Assembly: GCF_014640295.1 (NCBI RefSeq)
Contig: NZ_BMGR01000024.1
Coordinates: 1 to 37,683 of the forward strand
Direction: 5' to 3'
Origin: Paenibacillus abyssi
GTDB taxonomy: Bacteria > Bacillota > Bacilli > Paenibacillales > Paenibacillaceae
DNA: 37,683 nt
Of the stretch, positions 7,806 to 15,929 are shown piece after piece; within the stretch, counting starts at the first letter, position 1; the number at the start of each line of letters is the position of its first letter. Both the position numbers and the translations under genes were made by a program. The notes beneath the pieces were generated by a model. It saw only the letters and a program-made list of their open reading frames with translations, made no database searches and was not told where the DNA came from.

Positions 7806-8243
7806 CTAAACTTTAGTCCAGACGGTTGTCATTTCTACGCCTGCCGCTTTTAACGTTGTAAATACCGGACACCGCAGATCCGTTTTCTCCTTCAGTTCCT
7901 GTACCCGCTCCGCAGATTCGCTTGTTTTGACTTTTGCGCTGACCGATATATTTTGATAATAAGGGCGAACATCGGGATCTCCCATAACACCGCGAAGATC
8001 CACCTGCCCTTCAATCGAAAATTCGATTTCCTGCAGATCAAAATTGATTTCTTTTGCGACGAAATTCGAAACGATATTCTCGCATCCGGCTAATGCGCAT
8101 AACAACAGCTGCAGCGGATTTGGTCCTGAATCCGTCCCGCCGGTAGCCGGCGGTTCATCAATAACAACCTCATGCCGCTTCGCTTTCGCTATTGTCTGCA
8201 TGCCTTTGGAGTCGGCGGTGATTGTTATGCTTGTCATACTCAA
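7806..8243 (-). CDS. OsmC family protein (Ohr/OsmC-like thiol peroxidase fold)
   Basis: A 145-residue OsmC-family protein. The two conserved cysteines are present: CALAGCENIVSNF in the central helix and LRCPVFTTL near the C-terminus, so a peroxidase that reduces organic hydroperoxides is likely, although this branch (YhfA/OsmC-like) is less studied than Ohr. I chose TTG 8243 because GGAGG lies nine bases upstream; ATG 8237 is the alternative two codons later. Lies 81 bases behind the aldehyde dehydrogenase on the same strand and may be the last gene of the catabolic block. Confidence 0.9.
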   Translation of the reverse strand: MSMTSITITADSKGMQTIAKAKRHEVVIDEPPATGGTDSGPNPLQLLLCALAGCENIVSNFVAKEINFDLQEIEFSIEGQVDLRGVMGDPDVRPYYQNISVSAKVKTSESAERVQELKEKTDLRCPVFTTLKAAGVEMTTVWTKV

Positions 8244-8324
8244 AGCTGCATTCCTCCATATCCTATTAGCGTTCACATCGCTTATAGTATGGTCGTATTG
8301 GAACTTTCTCATTACACCATTCCA

Positions 8325-9794
8325 TTACGAAAACGGATACTGCCTCGCCTCTCTTTGAACCGATATCCATTTCACGGTCGTAAATTCCTCCAGCGCCGAC
8401 TCTCCGCAATGCCGGCCCAAGCCGGATGATTTCTCTCCGCCGAACGGCATATGCGATTCGACATTGACCGTCTGATCATTGACATGAATCATCCCGGTCA
8501 CGATTTGCTGGGCAACATTAATGGCCCGCTCAAGCGATCCGGAGTGAACGGCGCCGGTCAATCCAAAATCAGAATCGTTGGCGATCCGAATGGCCTCTTC
8601 CTCACTGTCGACTGGTATAATCGCCGCTACAGGGCCGAAGATTTCATTTTTTGCGATTGACATTTCATTGGTTACATCCGTTAGAATATAAGGCTCGATT
8701 ACGTTGCCTACGACCTTTCCTTCAAGCTCAAGCTTAGCGCCTTCATTTATGCTTTGATTCACTAAATTGACTACCCGCTCGATTTGTTTCTTGTTGATCA
8801 ACGGTCCGATGATCGTATCCGCTTCGGCTGGATTCCCCGCTTTGACTTTAACGGTTGCCTCCTTAAACTTCGCAACGAATTCCGGATAGATTTTACGATC
8901 CACGATAAAACGGTTGGTCGCGATACAGATCTGGCCTTGATGCAGATACTTGCCGAACGCCGCGGAAGCTACGGCCTGATCCACATTTGCATCGTCCAAA
9001 ATAATGAAGGCATTATTGCCGCCAAGCTCCAGAGCAACCTTCTTCAAATGTTTGCCCGCAACCTCGGCAATCTTCCTTCCGGCTGCTGTTGAGCCCGTGA
9101 AAGAAATGACCCGCGGAATCGGATGCTCCACAAAATAATCGCCGACTTCTTCAATGTCGTAAGCCACAACGCTTAACAATCCCTTCGGAATGCCGGCCTC
9201 TTCAAAAATTTGGGCGATCATCAGGCCGCCGGTAATCGGGGTTTGAGAGTCGACCTTTAACACGATACCGTTCCCGCAGGCAATAGCCGGCGCAACTACG
9301 CGAATGCTCAGATAAAACGGCCAGTTCCATGGCGTGATTGCCCCGACAACGCCTACAGGATTGCGATAGATGCGGTTCTCCTTGCCGGGAATGATCGACG
9401 GATGAATCTCGGCATCCATTTGAGATGGATATTTTGCCGCTTCCTTAACGTCCCCGATGGAAGCGCCGACCTCAATCGCTGCTTTCAATTGCGAGCTTCC
9501 GGATTCCTCCACGAGCATGGTTACAATCTCTTCTTGCCGCTGCCCAATCAGCTCCGCAACCCGATCCATCAATGCCGCTCTCTCAAATGGTGACACTTTC
9601 GCCCATTCCTCTTGTGCCTTCTTTGCTGCTTTATAAGCATTGTCAATGTCCTGTTTGTTTGCAAGCTTAATCTCGGTCATCGTTTCATCGCTGAATTTAT
9701 TTCTTACCGTTGCAGTACGGTCACTCGAACCTTCCTTCCACTCGCCTCCGATAGAAATCATTTTCCATGGTTTAACAGCAGATACCATTGACAT
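8325..9794 (-). CDS. Aldehyde dehydrogenase, benzaldehyde/vanillin dehydrogenase-like; candidate furfural dehydrogenase
   Basis: A 489-residue NAD(P)-dependent aldehyde dehydrogenase. Catalytic residues visible: Asn157 in TPWNWPF, Lys180, the general base Glu256 in LELGGNN, and the nucleophile Cys290 in HQGQICIATNR; NEIFGPV and PFGGEKSSGLGRHCG close the active site. The SQTPITGG and GIPKGLLSVV segments are typical of the BenzADH/YfmT branch that oxidises aromatic aldehydes. Start ATG 9794 follows AAGGAG. It is separated by 130 bases from the amidohydrolase gene with no hairpin between, so it may be in the same transcript. In the furan model it makes 2-furoate from furfural. Confidence 0.92.
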   Translation of the reverse strand: MSMVSAVKPWKMISIGGEWKEGSSDRTATVRNKFSDETMTEIKLANKQDIDNAYKAAKKAQEEWAKVSPFERAALMDRVAELIGQRQEEIVTMLVEESGSSQLKAAIEVGASIGDVKEAAKYPSQMDAEIHPSIIPGKENRIYRNPVGVVGAITPWNWPFYLSIRVVAPAIACGNGIVLKVDSQTPITGGLMIAQIFEEAGIPKGLLSVVAYDIEEVGDYFVEHPIPRVISFTGSTAAGRKIAEVAGKHLKKVALELGGNNAFIILDDANVDQAVASAAFGKYLHQGQICIATNRFIVDRKIYPEFVAKFKEATVKVKAGNPAEADTIIGPLINKKQIERVVNLVNQSINEGAKLELEGKVVGNVIEPYILTDVTNEMSIAKNEIFGPVAAIIPVDSEEEAIRIANDSDFGLTGAVHSGSLERAINVAQQIVTGMIHVNDQTVNVESHMPFGGEKSSGLGRHCGESALEEFTTVKWISVQREARQYPFS

Positions 9795-9924
9795 GTTGTT
9801 TCACTCCTTATAAATTAGTTTGCTGGCATTGATCTTCCCCTGGATCATTTCACGACGTTGCCGGAACCTCTTTCCCGCTTCAAATCATGCGACCGTTCAC
9901 CTCCCCACATGAAGTCGGCCCGAT

Positions 9925-11688
9925 TTATTTCAATCGCCGGGACGGCAGCAGAATGCTCCCGTCCCCCACATTGAGCACTCCTTTGGACGTTAGCCTTACC
10001 TTCGGCAAATGCGTAGCGGAAATAAATAATAACGAATAAATCGGATCGGCAAACAAATAACCGCCTTCCCGCATCAGATTAAAGAATCGTCCCGTTTCAT
10101 CAATCAGTTCTTCCATCTTTAACGTACTCATCGTTCCTAACAAAGGCAGCGCCAAATCAAAACGGAGCTCCCCATTATGAAGCAAGCAAATCCCGCCCTG
10201 ATGTTCGAGAACATGGTTAGCCGCTTTTGCCATCTGCACCGGATCCCGTCCCAGTATGACCAAATCGCCGGAGAGCGAATAAGTGCAGGCCAGGGCATCG
10301 AATTCGCCAAATCCCTTCATGACCCCGGTAGTGATCCACTCCCCATGCCGATGAAGGAGCGCGACATACAGATAACCCGGCAGCTCGGACAGCTGAACCT
10401 TTCCGTCGTTTAAAGGGAGCTTCTCCGGACGATTACGCGTAATTACTGCGTTCGCCAATTCAATCACGGGCACCCTCTCATTAATCGCAGAAACCTCAAA
10501 CCACTCCGGCTGCACCACAGGCTTCATCATCGCAGAGGCCCCGATGCCATATCGGCTCCATTCCACCTCAGGGAACGGTGACTTAAGCGTGCTTTGTTCG
10601 GCGACGATACGTCCACCCGCCATAACTTTGACAGGCGTAGGGTTCCGTAGATCCTCCAAAAACACAATATCGGCGATCCTTCCCGGGCTGATGCCCCCCA
10701 GCTCCTGATCCAATCCGTAGTATACGGCAGGATTCAATGAAGCCATGCGGTAAGCGGCCACAGGGTCCAGGCCTGCTTCTATCGCGATCCGGATACAATC
10801 ATCGATAAATCCAGTACCAAGGAAAAACGGCGGTGAACCGTCAGTAGTCAGCATCATCCGGTCCCATGAACTGCAGCCCAAGGCCAGCAGTCCCTTGACT
10901 AATTCGGCTAAATCCGGCCGGATCGAAGAATGGCGAAGCGTGGCGTAATAACCAAGGCGGAGCCTTCTCATCACTTCTTCGGCGTTAATGCTTTCGTGAC
11001 AGCCGGTGGCACCGGCTGCCGCGACGGCATTCAATGTCTCTACAGAAGCACCCGGATTATGCGTTTCGATCCGTTTCCCGGCCCTCCGCGCCTCCAGCAT
11101 AAGGGCGATCATGGATGGATCACCATCGATCAACTCTTTCCAATAAGTAAGCTCCCCGGCTTGCAGCACTGCCGGATTGTGCAGGGTCCGCTTTACGCGG
11201 TCCGGCTCAAATTTTCGCGTCATTTCCGCTTCGCCAACTTGCGGATCCAGCCTGGCCCACCAGAAGTTCTTAATCGGCATAACAGCTAAGGCTTCGATCA
11301 GCTCTTCCATTTCCTGCTGCTGCAGCTGGAGAAAGAAGGGCAAATTATCATGCAGCAAAACCGTTGTTCCGCGGGCCAGAGCATATTCGCCTAATGTCCG
11401 TGGGTTATACATTTGGAACGAATGCGCATGAGGCTCGATATAACCGGCTGTTAGAATGAAATGCTCTGCTTCGATGATATGCGTGTTCGAATCGGTCATC
11501 GGTTCCTTCTCGCCGACATAGGCAATCCGGTCATCATAGAGAACCACATGCTGCTCCAATAATTCGCCGGTATAGAGCTGAAGCACCTTTGCCCCCCGTA
11601 TCCAAGCGGTCGCCGGAGCTTTGAACCGTGACACCGCGATCAGTGCGGCCAATTTCTCCTCAGTCATGTTAAGCGGTGTATTGATCAC
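9925..11688 (-). CDS. Adenine-deaminase-like amidohydrolase (YerA-type)
   Basis: A 587-residue member of the amidohydrolase superfamily with an AdeC-like C-terminal domain, close in length to Bacillus YerA. Metal-site motifs: EPHAHS (His87, His89), ETHNPGAS, GCHESINAEE and TTDGSPPFF. The GTG start at 11688 follows GGAGGTG; the crotonase gene stops 10 bases upstream, so it is clearly co-transcribed with CoA-thioester catabolic genes. That context does not fit purine salvage. Superfamily members also hydrolyse lactones and cyclic amides, so a ring-opening role on a pathway intermediate is an attractive inference. Real adenine deaminase activity remains possible. Confidence 0.85.
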   Translation of the reverse strand: MINTPLNMTEEKLAALIAVSRFKAPATAWIRGAKVLQLYTGELLEQHVVLYDDRIAYVGEKEPMTDSNTHIIEAEHFILTAGYIEPHAHSFQMYNPRTLGEYALARGTTVLLHDNLPFFLQLQQQEMEELIEALAVMPIKNFWWARLDPQVGEAEMTRKFEPDRVKRTLHNPAVLQAGELTYWKELIDGDPSMIALMLEARRAGKRIETHNPGASVETLNAVAAAGATGCHESINAEEVMRRLRLGYYATLRHSSIRPDLAELVKGLLALGCSSWDRMMLTTDGSPPFFLGTGFIDDCIRIAIEAGLDPVAAYRMASLNPAVYYGLDQELGGISPGRIADIVFLEDLRNPTPVKVMAGGRIVAEQSTLKSPFPEVEWSRYGIGASAMMKPVVQPEWFEVSAINERVPVIELANAVITRNRPEKLPLNDGKVQLSELPGYLYVALLHRHGEWITTGVMKGFGEFDALACTYSLSGDLVILGRDPVQMAKAANHVLEHQGGICLLHNGELRFDLALPLLGTMSTLKMEELIDETGRFFNLMREGGYLFADPIYSLLFISATHLPKVRLTSKGVLNVGDGSILLPSRRLK

Positions 11689-11698
11689 GGACACCTCC

Positions 11699-12499
11699 TT
11701 ACCGTCCGGTAAATTTCGGCTTCCGTTTTTGATCAAACGCATTGACGCCCTCACGGAAATCCTCCGTGCCTCTGAGCATTCCGTAAGCGAAGCCTTCGAT
11801 CTCAAGGCCGGCACTTAACGGACCCTCTTGTGAAGCGTTAAGCACCTGCTTTAACGTTCGCAAGGCGAGCGGCGAGAACTCCAGAAGCTCATCCACCAGG
11901 CTTTGAACTGCTGCCTCCAATTCTTCCTGCGGTGACACCGATGTGAGCAGCCCCCACTGATACGCTTCGTCGGCAGGAATCCTGCGGGCGCGCATAATCA
12001 TGTCTTTGGCCCTGCCAAGTCCCGCGATTCTGGCGATTCGCTGCGTGCCTCCGCTTCCCGGGATCATCCCGAGCCTCAGCTCAGGCAAAGCCAGCAGCGT
12101 TGTATCCGAGGCGACCCGGAAATCACAGGCCATGGCAATCTCAAGACCGACACCGAATGTGTACCCTTGAAGCTGAGCGATAACCGGCTTAGGCGAACGT
12201 TCCGGAGCCGCCACATTTTTGTGCAGCACCGACAGCTCTTCCTGCGAGCGTTCCATGAACTCGGTAATCGTGCCGCCGGATGTAAATGCTTTGGTCCCCT
12301 CGCCTTTGATGATAATCACATGCACCTCGTCATCCTTATTGAGCTGCTCGAAGATTTGATTCAGATGAGAACGCGCCGTGAAGCTTAACGTATTCATTTT
12401 TTCGGGACGATCCAGCACGATCGTTGCCGTTTTCCGCTCCGGATTTTTCTCCACCCGCAGGTGATCCCACTCGATTTGTTCCACATTTTGTTGTCTCAT
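11699..12499 (-). CDS. Enoyl-CoA hydratase/isomerase family protein, HmfE-like (candidate 2-oxoglutaroyl-CoA hydrolase)
   Basis: A 266-residue crotonase-fold enzyme. The oxyanion-hole segment is AFTSGGTITEF (72-81) and both hydratase glutamates are kept: Glu120 in GVGLEIAMACDF and Glu140 in LPELRLGMIPGSGGTQR. The C-terminal DFREGVNAFDQKRKPKF and the SPKPVIA and FGVGLE parts recall the HmfE-type protein of furoate clusters as I remember it; I could not align them. Its ATG directly follows the stop of the CoA-ligase gene (TAA then ATG). Role in the furan model: thioester hydrolysis of 2-oxoglutaroyl-CoA, or hydration before it. A plain hydratase for another acyl-CoA is the alternative. Confidence 0.82.
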   Translation of the reverse strand: MRQQNVEQIEWDHLRVEKNPERKTATIVLDRPEKMNTLSFTARSHLNQIFEQLNKDDEVHVIIIKGEGTKAFTSGGTITEFMERSQEELSVLHKNVAAPERSPKPVIAQLQGYTFGVGLEIAMACDFRVASDTTLLALPELRLGMIPGSGGTQRIARIAGLGRAKDMIMRARRIPADEAYQWGLLTSVSPQEELEAAVQSLVDELLEFSPLALRTLKQVLNASQEGPLSAGLEIEGFAYGMLRGTEDFREGVNAFDQKRKPKFTGR

Positions 12500-14059
12500 T
12501 TAAGATACACTCTCCCTCTTCATCGTCATTTCTTCGTATTCGCCATTGCGAAGCTTGCGTCGTAAAATTTTTCCAACCGGGCTTTTCGGTATTTCGGAGA
12601 TCAACACATACTTTCTTGGGCGCTTAAAATTGGATAATTGATTGCTCTCCTTACAATAATGATCCAGCTCCTCCACCGTGAGCGCAGGATCCTTGGGCAC
12701 TACGAAAGCGGTTACAAGTTCACCGAATCTCGCATCCGGCAATCCGGCGACAGCGACTTCCGCTACCTTCGGATGTTTAGCGATAACATCCTCCACCTCC
12801 AGCGGATGAATATTCTCTCCGCAAGAGATAATCGTATCGTCCAGCCGGCCCAGGACAAAAAGGTCTCCGTCTTCGTCGAGCATACCCATATCCCCTGTGA
12901 AATACCAGCCGTCCCGGATCGCTTTCTTCGTCGCATCCGGCCTGTTCCAATAACCTTCAAACGCTTCGCTCGTCCTCAAGTCAACGATGATCTCTCCCGG
13001 AACCCCGGCAGGAACAATGTCATGCGGGGCGGAGCCGCCGTCCGGATCGGGAATGACGACGCGCAGATTTTGGTGGAAGCCGGCCTTTCCCGCGCATCCG
13101 GCCTTTTTATGCAAATAGTTGCAGTACGAGAATGTATAGACCTCCGAGGAGCCGTAATGATTAATAAATACCGACGGGTTGAACTTTTTGAAAATTTCTT
13201 CCGTTAACACTTCCGTCATTGCCGCTCCGGCGTACCCCAGCTTTTTTAATGAAGAAAGATTGTATTGATCAAAATCAGCATGATAGACAAGGTCGTGGTA
13301 AATCGTTGGCACCAGGTACACACAGCTGATTTTCTCCTGTTCCAGTATCTCCAATACAGCTTGCGGACCATAATCCGGCGTCATGACCAGCTTTCCGTTC
13401 AGAAAGGCCATCGAAAGCAGGGAACGCATTCCCATCGTATGATATAAAGGCATAACGCCCAGCGTGCTTTCCTGTACCTCGTATTGATTTTGAATGATAT
13501 GGGCAACTGCTGCGCCGTACTCGTTCTTGTGTGAGCGCGGCACTCCCTTCGGACGCCCGGTGGTGCCGGACGTATACAGCATAAGGCATACATCGTCTAC
13601 GCGAATATTCGGCGAAGCCAGTTTTCCACATTCTTTTTCCCGAAGCTCTTCATAGGTGATATCAGCACCCAGTGCGCCCTGCACACTGATTCTTAGCAGC
13701 TGTATATCTTTTACAGCTTCAAGCACCGAAGCTTCGCTCACTTGTTCGTAGATGACGGCTTTCGCGTCCGCATCCTGTATGCAGTACTTGATTTCTTCCT
13801 GCGTAAGGCGGAAATTGACCGGTGTGAAAACAGCCCCGAGCTTTTGGATGGCCCAGTAAAGAACAACCATCTCATAACGATTTTTCAAAACGAGCACGAC
13901 CCGGTCTCCCTGGCCTACTCCCATTGCCTGCAAACCGGCGGCAGCCTTATCGATCTCCATGTTCAATTCCTTATAAGTAAACCGTTTGTCCCCCTGAACC
14001 AGCGCATCAAACTGAGGATGCCGCGCAACTGCAAATTCAAATAGTGTCCCCAGATCCAT
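12500..14059 (-). CDS. Acyl-CoA ligase, benzoate/2-furoate-CoA ligase-like (HmfD candidate)
   Basis: A 519-residue AMP-forming CoA ligase (ANL superfamily). The P-loop motif is LYTSGTTGRPKGVPRSH, followed by GVMPLYHTMGMRSLL, the acyl-site region is INHYGSSEVYTF, the adenylate motif is GWYFTGDMG, and the catalytic C-terminal lysine is in KSPVGKILRRK. ATG 14059 has AAAGGAGG upstream and overlaps the end of the iron-sulfur subunit gene by 23 bases, so translation is coupled. It would activate an aromatic or heteroaromatic acid to its thioester as substrate for the Mo enzyme encoded upstream. About half of its residues match the second ligase at 19239-20771. Confidence 0.9.
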   Translation of the reverse strand: MDLGTLFEFAVARHPQFDALVQGDKRFTYKELNMEIDKAAAGLQAMGVGQGDRVVLVLKNRYEMVVLYWAIQKLGAVFTPVNFRLTQEEIKYCIQDADAKAVIYEQVSEASVLEAVKDIQLLRISVQGALGADITYEELREKECGKLASPNIRVDDVCLMLYTSGTTGRPKGVPRSHKNEYGAAVAHIIQNQYEVQESTLGVMPLYHTMGMRSLLSMAFLNGKLVMTPDYGPQAVLEILEQEKISCVYLVPTIYHDLVYHADFDQYNLSSLKKLGYAGAAMTEVLTEEIFKKFNPSVFINHYGSSEVYTFSYCNYLHKKAGCAGKAGFHQNLRVVIPDPDGGSAPHDIVPAGVPGEIIVDLRTSEAFEGYWNRPDATKKAIRDGWYFTGDMGMLDEDGDLFVLGRLDDTIISCGENIHPLEVEDVIAKHPKVAEVAVAGLPDARFGELVTAFVVPKDPALTVEELDHYCKESNQLSNFKRPRKYVLISEIPKSPVGKILRRKLRNGEYEEMTMKRESVS

Positions 14060-14561
14060 TGACGTTCTCCCCCTCCTTTCGCCGGAACGCCGCTTGCTCG
14101 ATCGCATCGATGATTCCCTTGTATCCCGTGCACCTGCACAAATGTCCGGACAGCATCTCCTTAATCTCGTCTGTCGTCGGGTCAGCATGTGAATCCAGAA
14201 AATCCACCGCCGACATGAGAATGCCAGGGGTACAAAAGCCGCATTGCAGAGCATGGCATTCGGAGAACGCCTTTTGCAGGGAGTGAGGCTGACCGTCTTT
14301 GGCCAGGCCTTCCACCGTCTGAATATCCGCGCCTTCCGCCTGGATGGCAAACATAAGACAGCTTCTAACAGCTGCGCCATCGACAAGCACGGTGCATGCA
14401 CCGCAGACGCCATGCTCGCAGCCGACATGCGTACCGCTTAGCCCGCATTCCTCACGCAGAAAGTCGCTGAGCAGCTTGCGGGGTTCCGTCCGCTCTTCGT
14501 AAACTTTGCCGTTGATTTTGAGGCTGATTTCAACCCTTTCGCCAGCCGACATCTTGATCAT
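14037..14561 (-). CDS. Molybdenum hydroxylase 2Fe-2S subunit (CoxS/HmfC-like)
   Basis: A 174-residue small subunit with two [2Fe-2S] domains. Cluster-II-type ferredoxin cysteines are Cys48, Cys53, Cys56 and Cys68 (GCEHGVCGACTVLVDG); the helical domain has Cys107, Cys110, Cys142 and Cys144 (QCGFCTPG, CRCTGY). It passes electrons from the Mo centre to FAD. ATG 14561 lies one base behind the FAD-subunit stop, with AAGGGGGG as ribosome site inside the end of that gene. The longer open frame upstream is only overlap. Confidence 0.95.
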   Translation of the reverse strand: MIKMSAGERVEISLKINGKVYEERTEPRKLLSDFLREECGLSGTHVGCEHGVCGACTVLVDGAAVRSCLMFAIQAEGADIQTVEGLAKDGQPHSLQKAFSECHALQCGFCTPGILMSAVDFLDSHADPTTDEIKEMLSGHLCRCTGYKGIIDAIEQAAFRRKEGENVNGSGDTI

Positions 14562-14562
14562 G

Positions 14563-15441
14563 CTATCCCCCCTTTCCGGTTGCCTTCTCGTATGCGGCCA
14601 TGATCGCTCGCTTGGCAAAAACGCCCGCGAGATGACGCCTATATTCCCTTGTTGCGTGTAGATCACCCTCTGGATCGACATTCATACACGCCAGATCACC
14701 CGCTTTATCCAACAACGATTCGGTCAATGTCTCTCCGATGAGCGCGTCCATCGCCTCTTCCGCCAAGATCGGCACCGCGTCTACTCCGCCAAGGACCAAC
14801 CTTGCGGCACTGATTCTGCCTTCGAGGTCGGTATCGATTACGCACGCCGCCGCTACTAAGGCAAAATCGCCGTGCCTTCGGCTGTATTCCTGGAACGAGA
14901 AGCCCATCGGAACGGCCGCCACCGGAATTTTCACCTCGGTAAGCATCTCATGCGGCATAATGTCAGTGGTCAGGTAGGTGATAAAAAAGTCGCTCAGCTC
15001 CACTTCCCGTTTCTCGTCAGCGCTTGCAATAACAACTCTTCCGTTCAACGCCAAAAGTGACAAGGGAAGCTCGGCCGTCGGATCCGCATGGACAACGCTT
15101 CCGCCTACGGTTCCCCGATTGCGGGTTTGCATATGGCCGATAAAAGGAACTGCTTCTGTCAGCAGCGGACTTTTCTCCCGAATCAGGGCAGAGCGCTCCA
15201 CTTCCCGCTGCCGGGTCAAGGCACCGATTCGGATCCACTCGTCATCAGCCCGGATGTAGCTTAATTCCTTCAGTCCGTTAATGTCGATCAAGCAGCTTGG
15301 CGCAGATAATCGCATATTCATGATCGGGATCAAGCTTTGTCCTCCGGCAATCAGCTTGCCATCGTCACCGGATTGGCTTAGCACTTGAAACGCTTCTTCC
15401 ACCGTGGAGGGACGGAAGTAATCAAAGGATGCCGGTTTCAT
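14563..15441 (-). CDS. Molybdenum hydroxylase FAD-binding subunit (CoxM/HmfB-like)
   Basis: A 292-residue medium subunit. FAD pyrophosphate-binding motifs are LIAGGQSLIPIM (about residues 31-42) and TRNRGTVGGSVVHADP (about 107-122), followed by the CO-dehydrogenase-type C-terminal domain. It passes electrons from the iron-sulfur subunit to an external acceptor. The start has GGAAGGGAAGGG close in front, and 32 bases separate it from the CoxG-like gene. Confidence 0.94.
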   Translation of the reverse strand: MKPASFDYFRPSTVEEAFQVLSQSGDDGKLIAGGQSLIPIMNMRLSAPSCLIDINGLKELSYIRADDEWIRIGALTRQREVERSALIREKSPLLTEAVPFIGHMQTRNRGTVGGSVVHADPTAELPLSLLALNGRVVIASADEKREVELSDFFITYLTTDIMPHEMLTEVKIPVAAVPMGFSFQEYSRRHGDFALVAAACVIDTDLEGRISAARLVLGGVDAVPILAEEAMDALIGETLTESLLDKAGDLACMNVDPEGDLHATREYRRHLAGVFAKRAIMAAYEKATGKGG

Positions 15442-15473
15442 ACCCTTCCCTTCCTCTCTTTAAGCAGCTTCAG

Positions 15474-15929
15474 CTATGCTGATTGCTGGCCTTTCTCGAT
15501 TTCCTTTTTTAGCTTTTTGAAAAAATCCCCGATGATCAGCTTTGCGACGCCGCCCAGCATACGTTGGCCGATTGCCGCCACTTTACCGCCGACATCTGCA
15601 TTATAATTATAGGAAAGCAGCGTTCTGCCCTCGTCTAATGGGGTCAGCTGGAGCAGGCCTTCCGCATCCAGAAATCCCGGTACTCCTTCCCCATGCATGA
15701 TCAATTTGTAGCTGTGCGGAGCCTGTACGTCCGCAAGCTCGATCGTTGCGTCGTACTTGCCTTTTACAGCCGCAATTCCGACGGAAAGGTCCGCGCGGTA
15801 CTTGTTCTCGCCGATCAGCTCCAGCTTGTTGCACCCAAGAATGCAATCCGCAAGTACCTCAGGATCCATTAATTTGCTCCATACCTGATCAACTGGCGCA
15901 TATAATTCGATTTCACCGCTGCCGTTCAT
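15474..15929 (-). CDS. CoxG-like SRPBCC protein
   Basis: A 151-residue CoxG-family protein (carbon monoxide dehydrogenase subunit G, SRPBCC fold). It begins MNGSGEIELYAPVDQVWSKL, the family's usual opening, and contains the PGFLDAEG and VGGKVAAIGQRML segments and a Lys-rich amphipathic C-terminus. Family members anchor Mo hydroxylases to the membrane or assist their assembly; the exact role here is unknown. It overlaps the large-subunit gene by four bases (ATGA). Confidence 0.9.
   Translation of the reverse strand: MNGSGEIELYAPVDQVWSKLMDPEVLADCILGCNKLELIGENKYRADLSVGIAAVKGKYDATIELADVQAPHSYKLIMHGEGVPGFLDAEGLLQLTPLDEGRTLLSYNYNADVGGKVAAIGQRMLGGVAKLIIGDFFKKLKKEIEKGQQSA

Noticed and set aside
7438-7809. 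Plus-strand frame of 123 codons overlapping the 49-residue gene
   Set aside because: It runs in another frame through the strong ribosome site and the terminator; the short ORF with its own ribosome site explains the region better.
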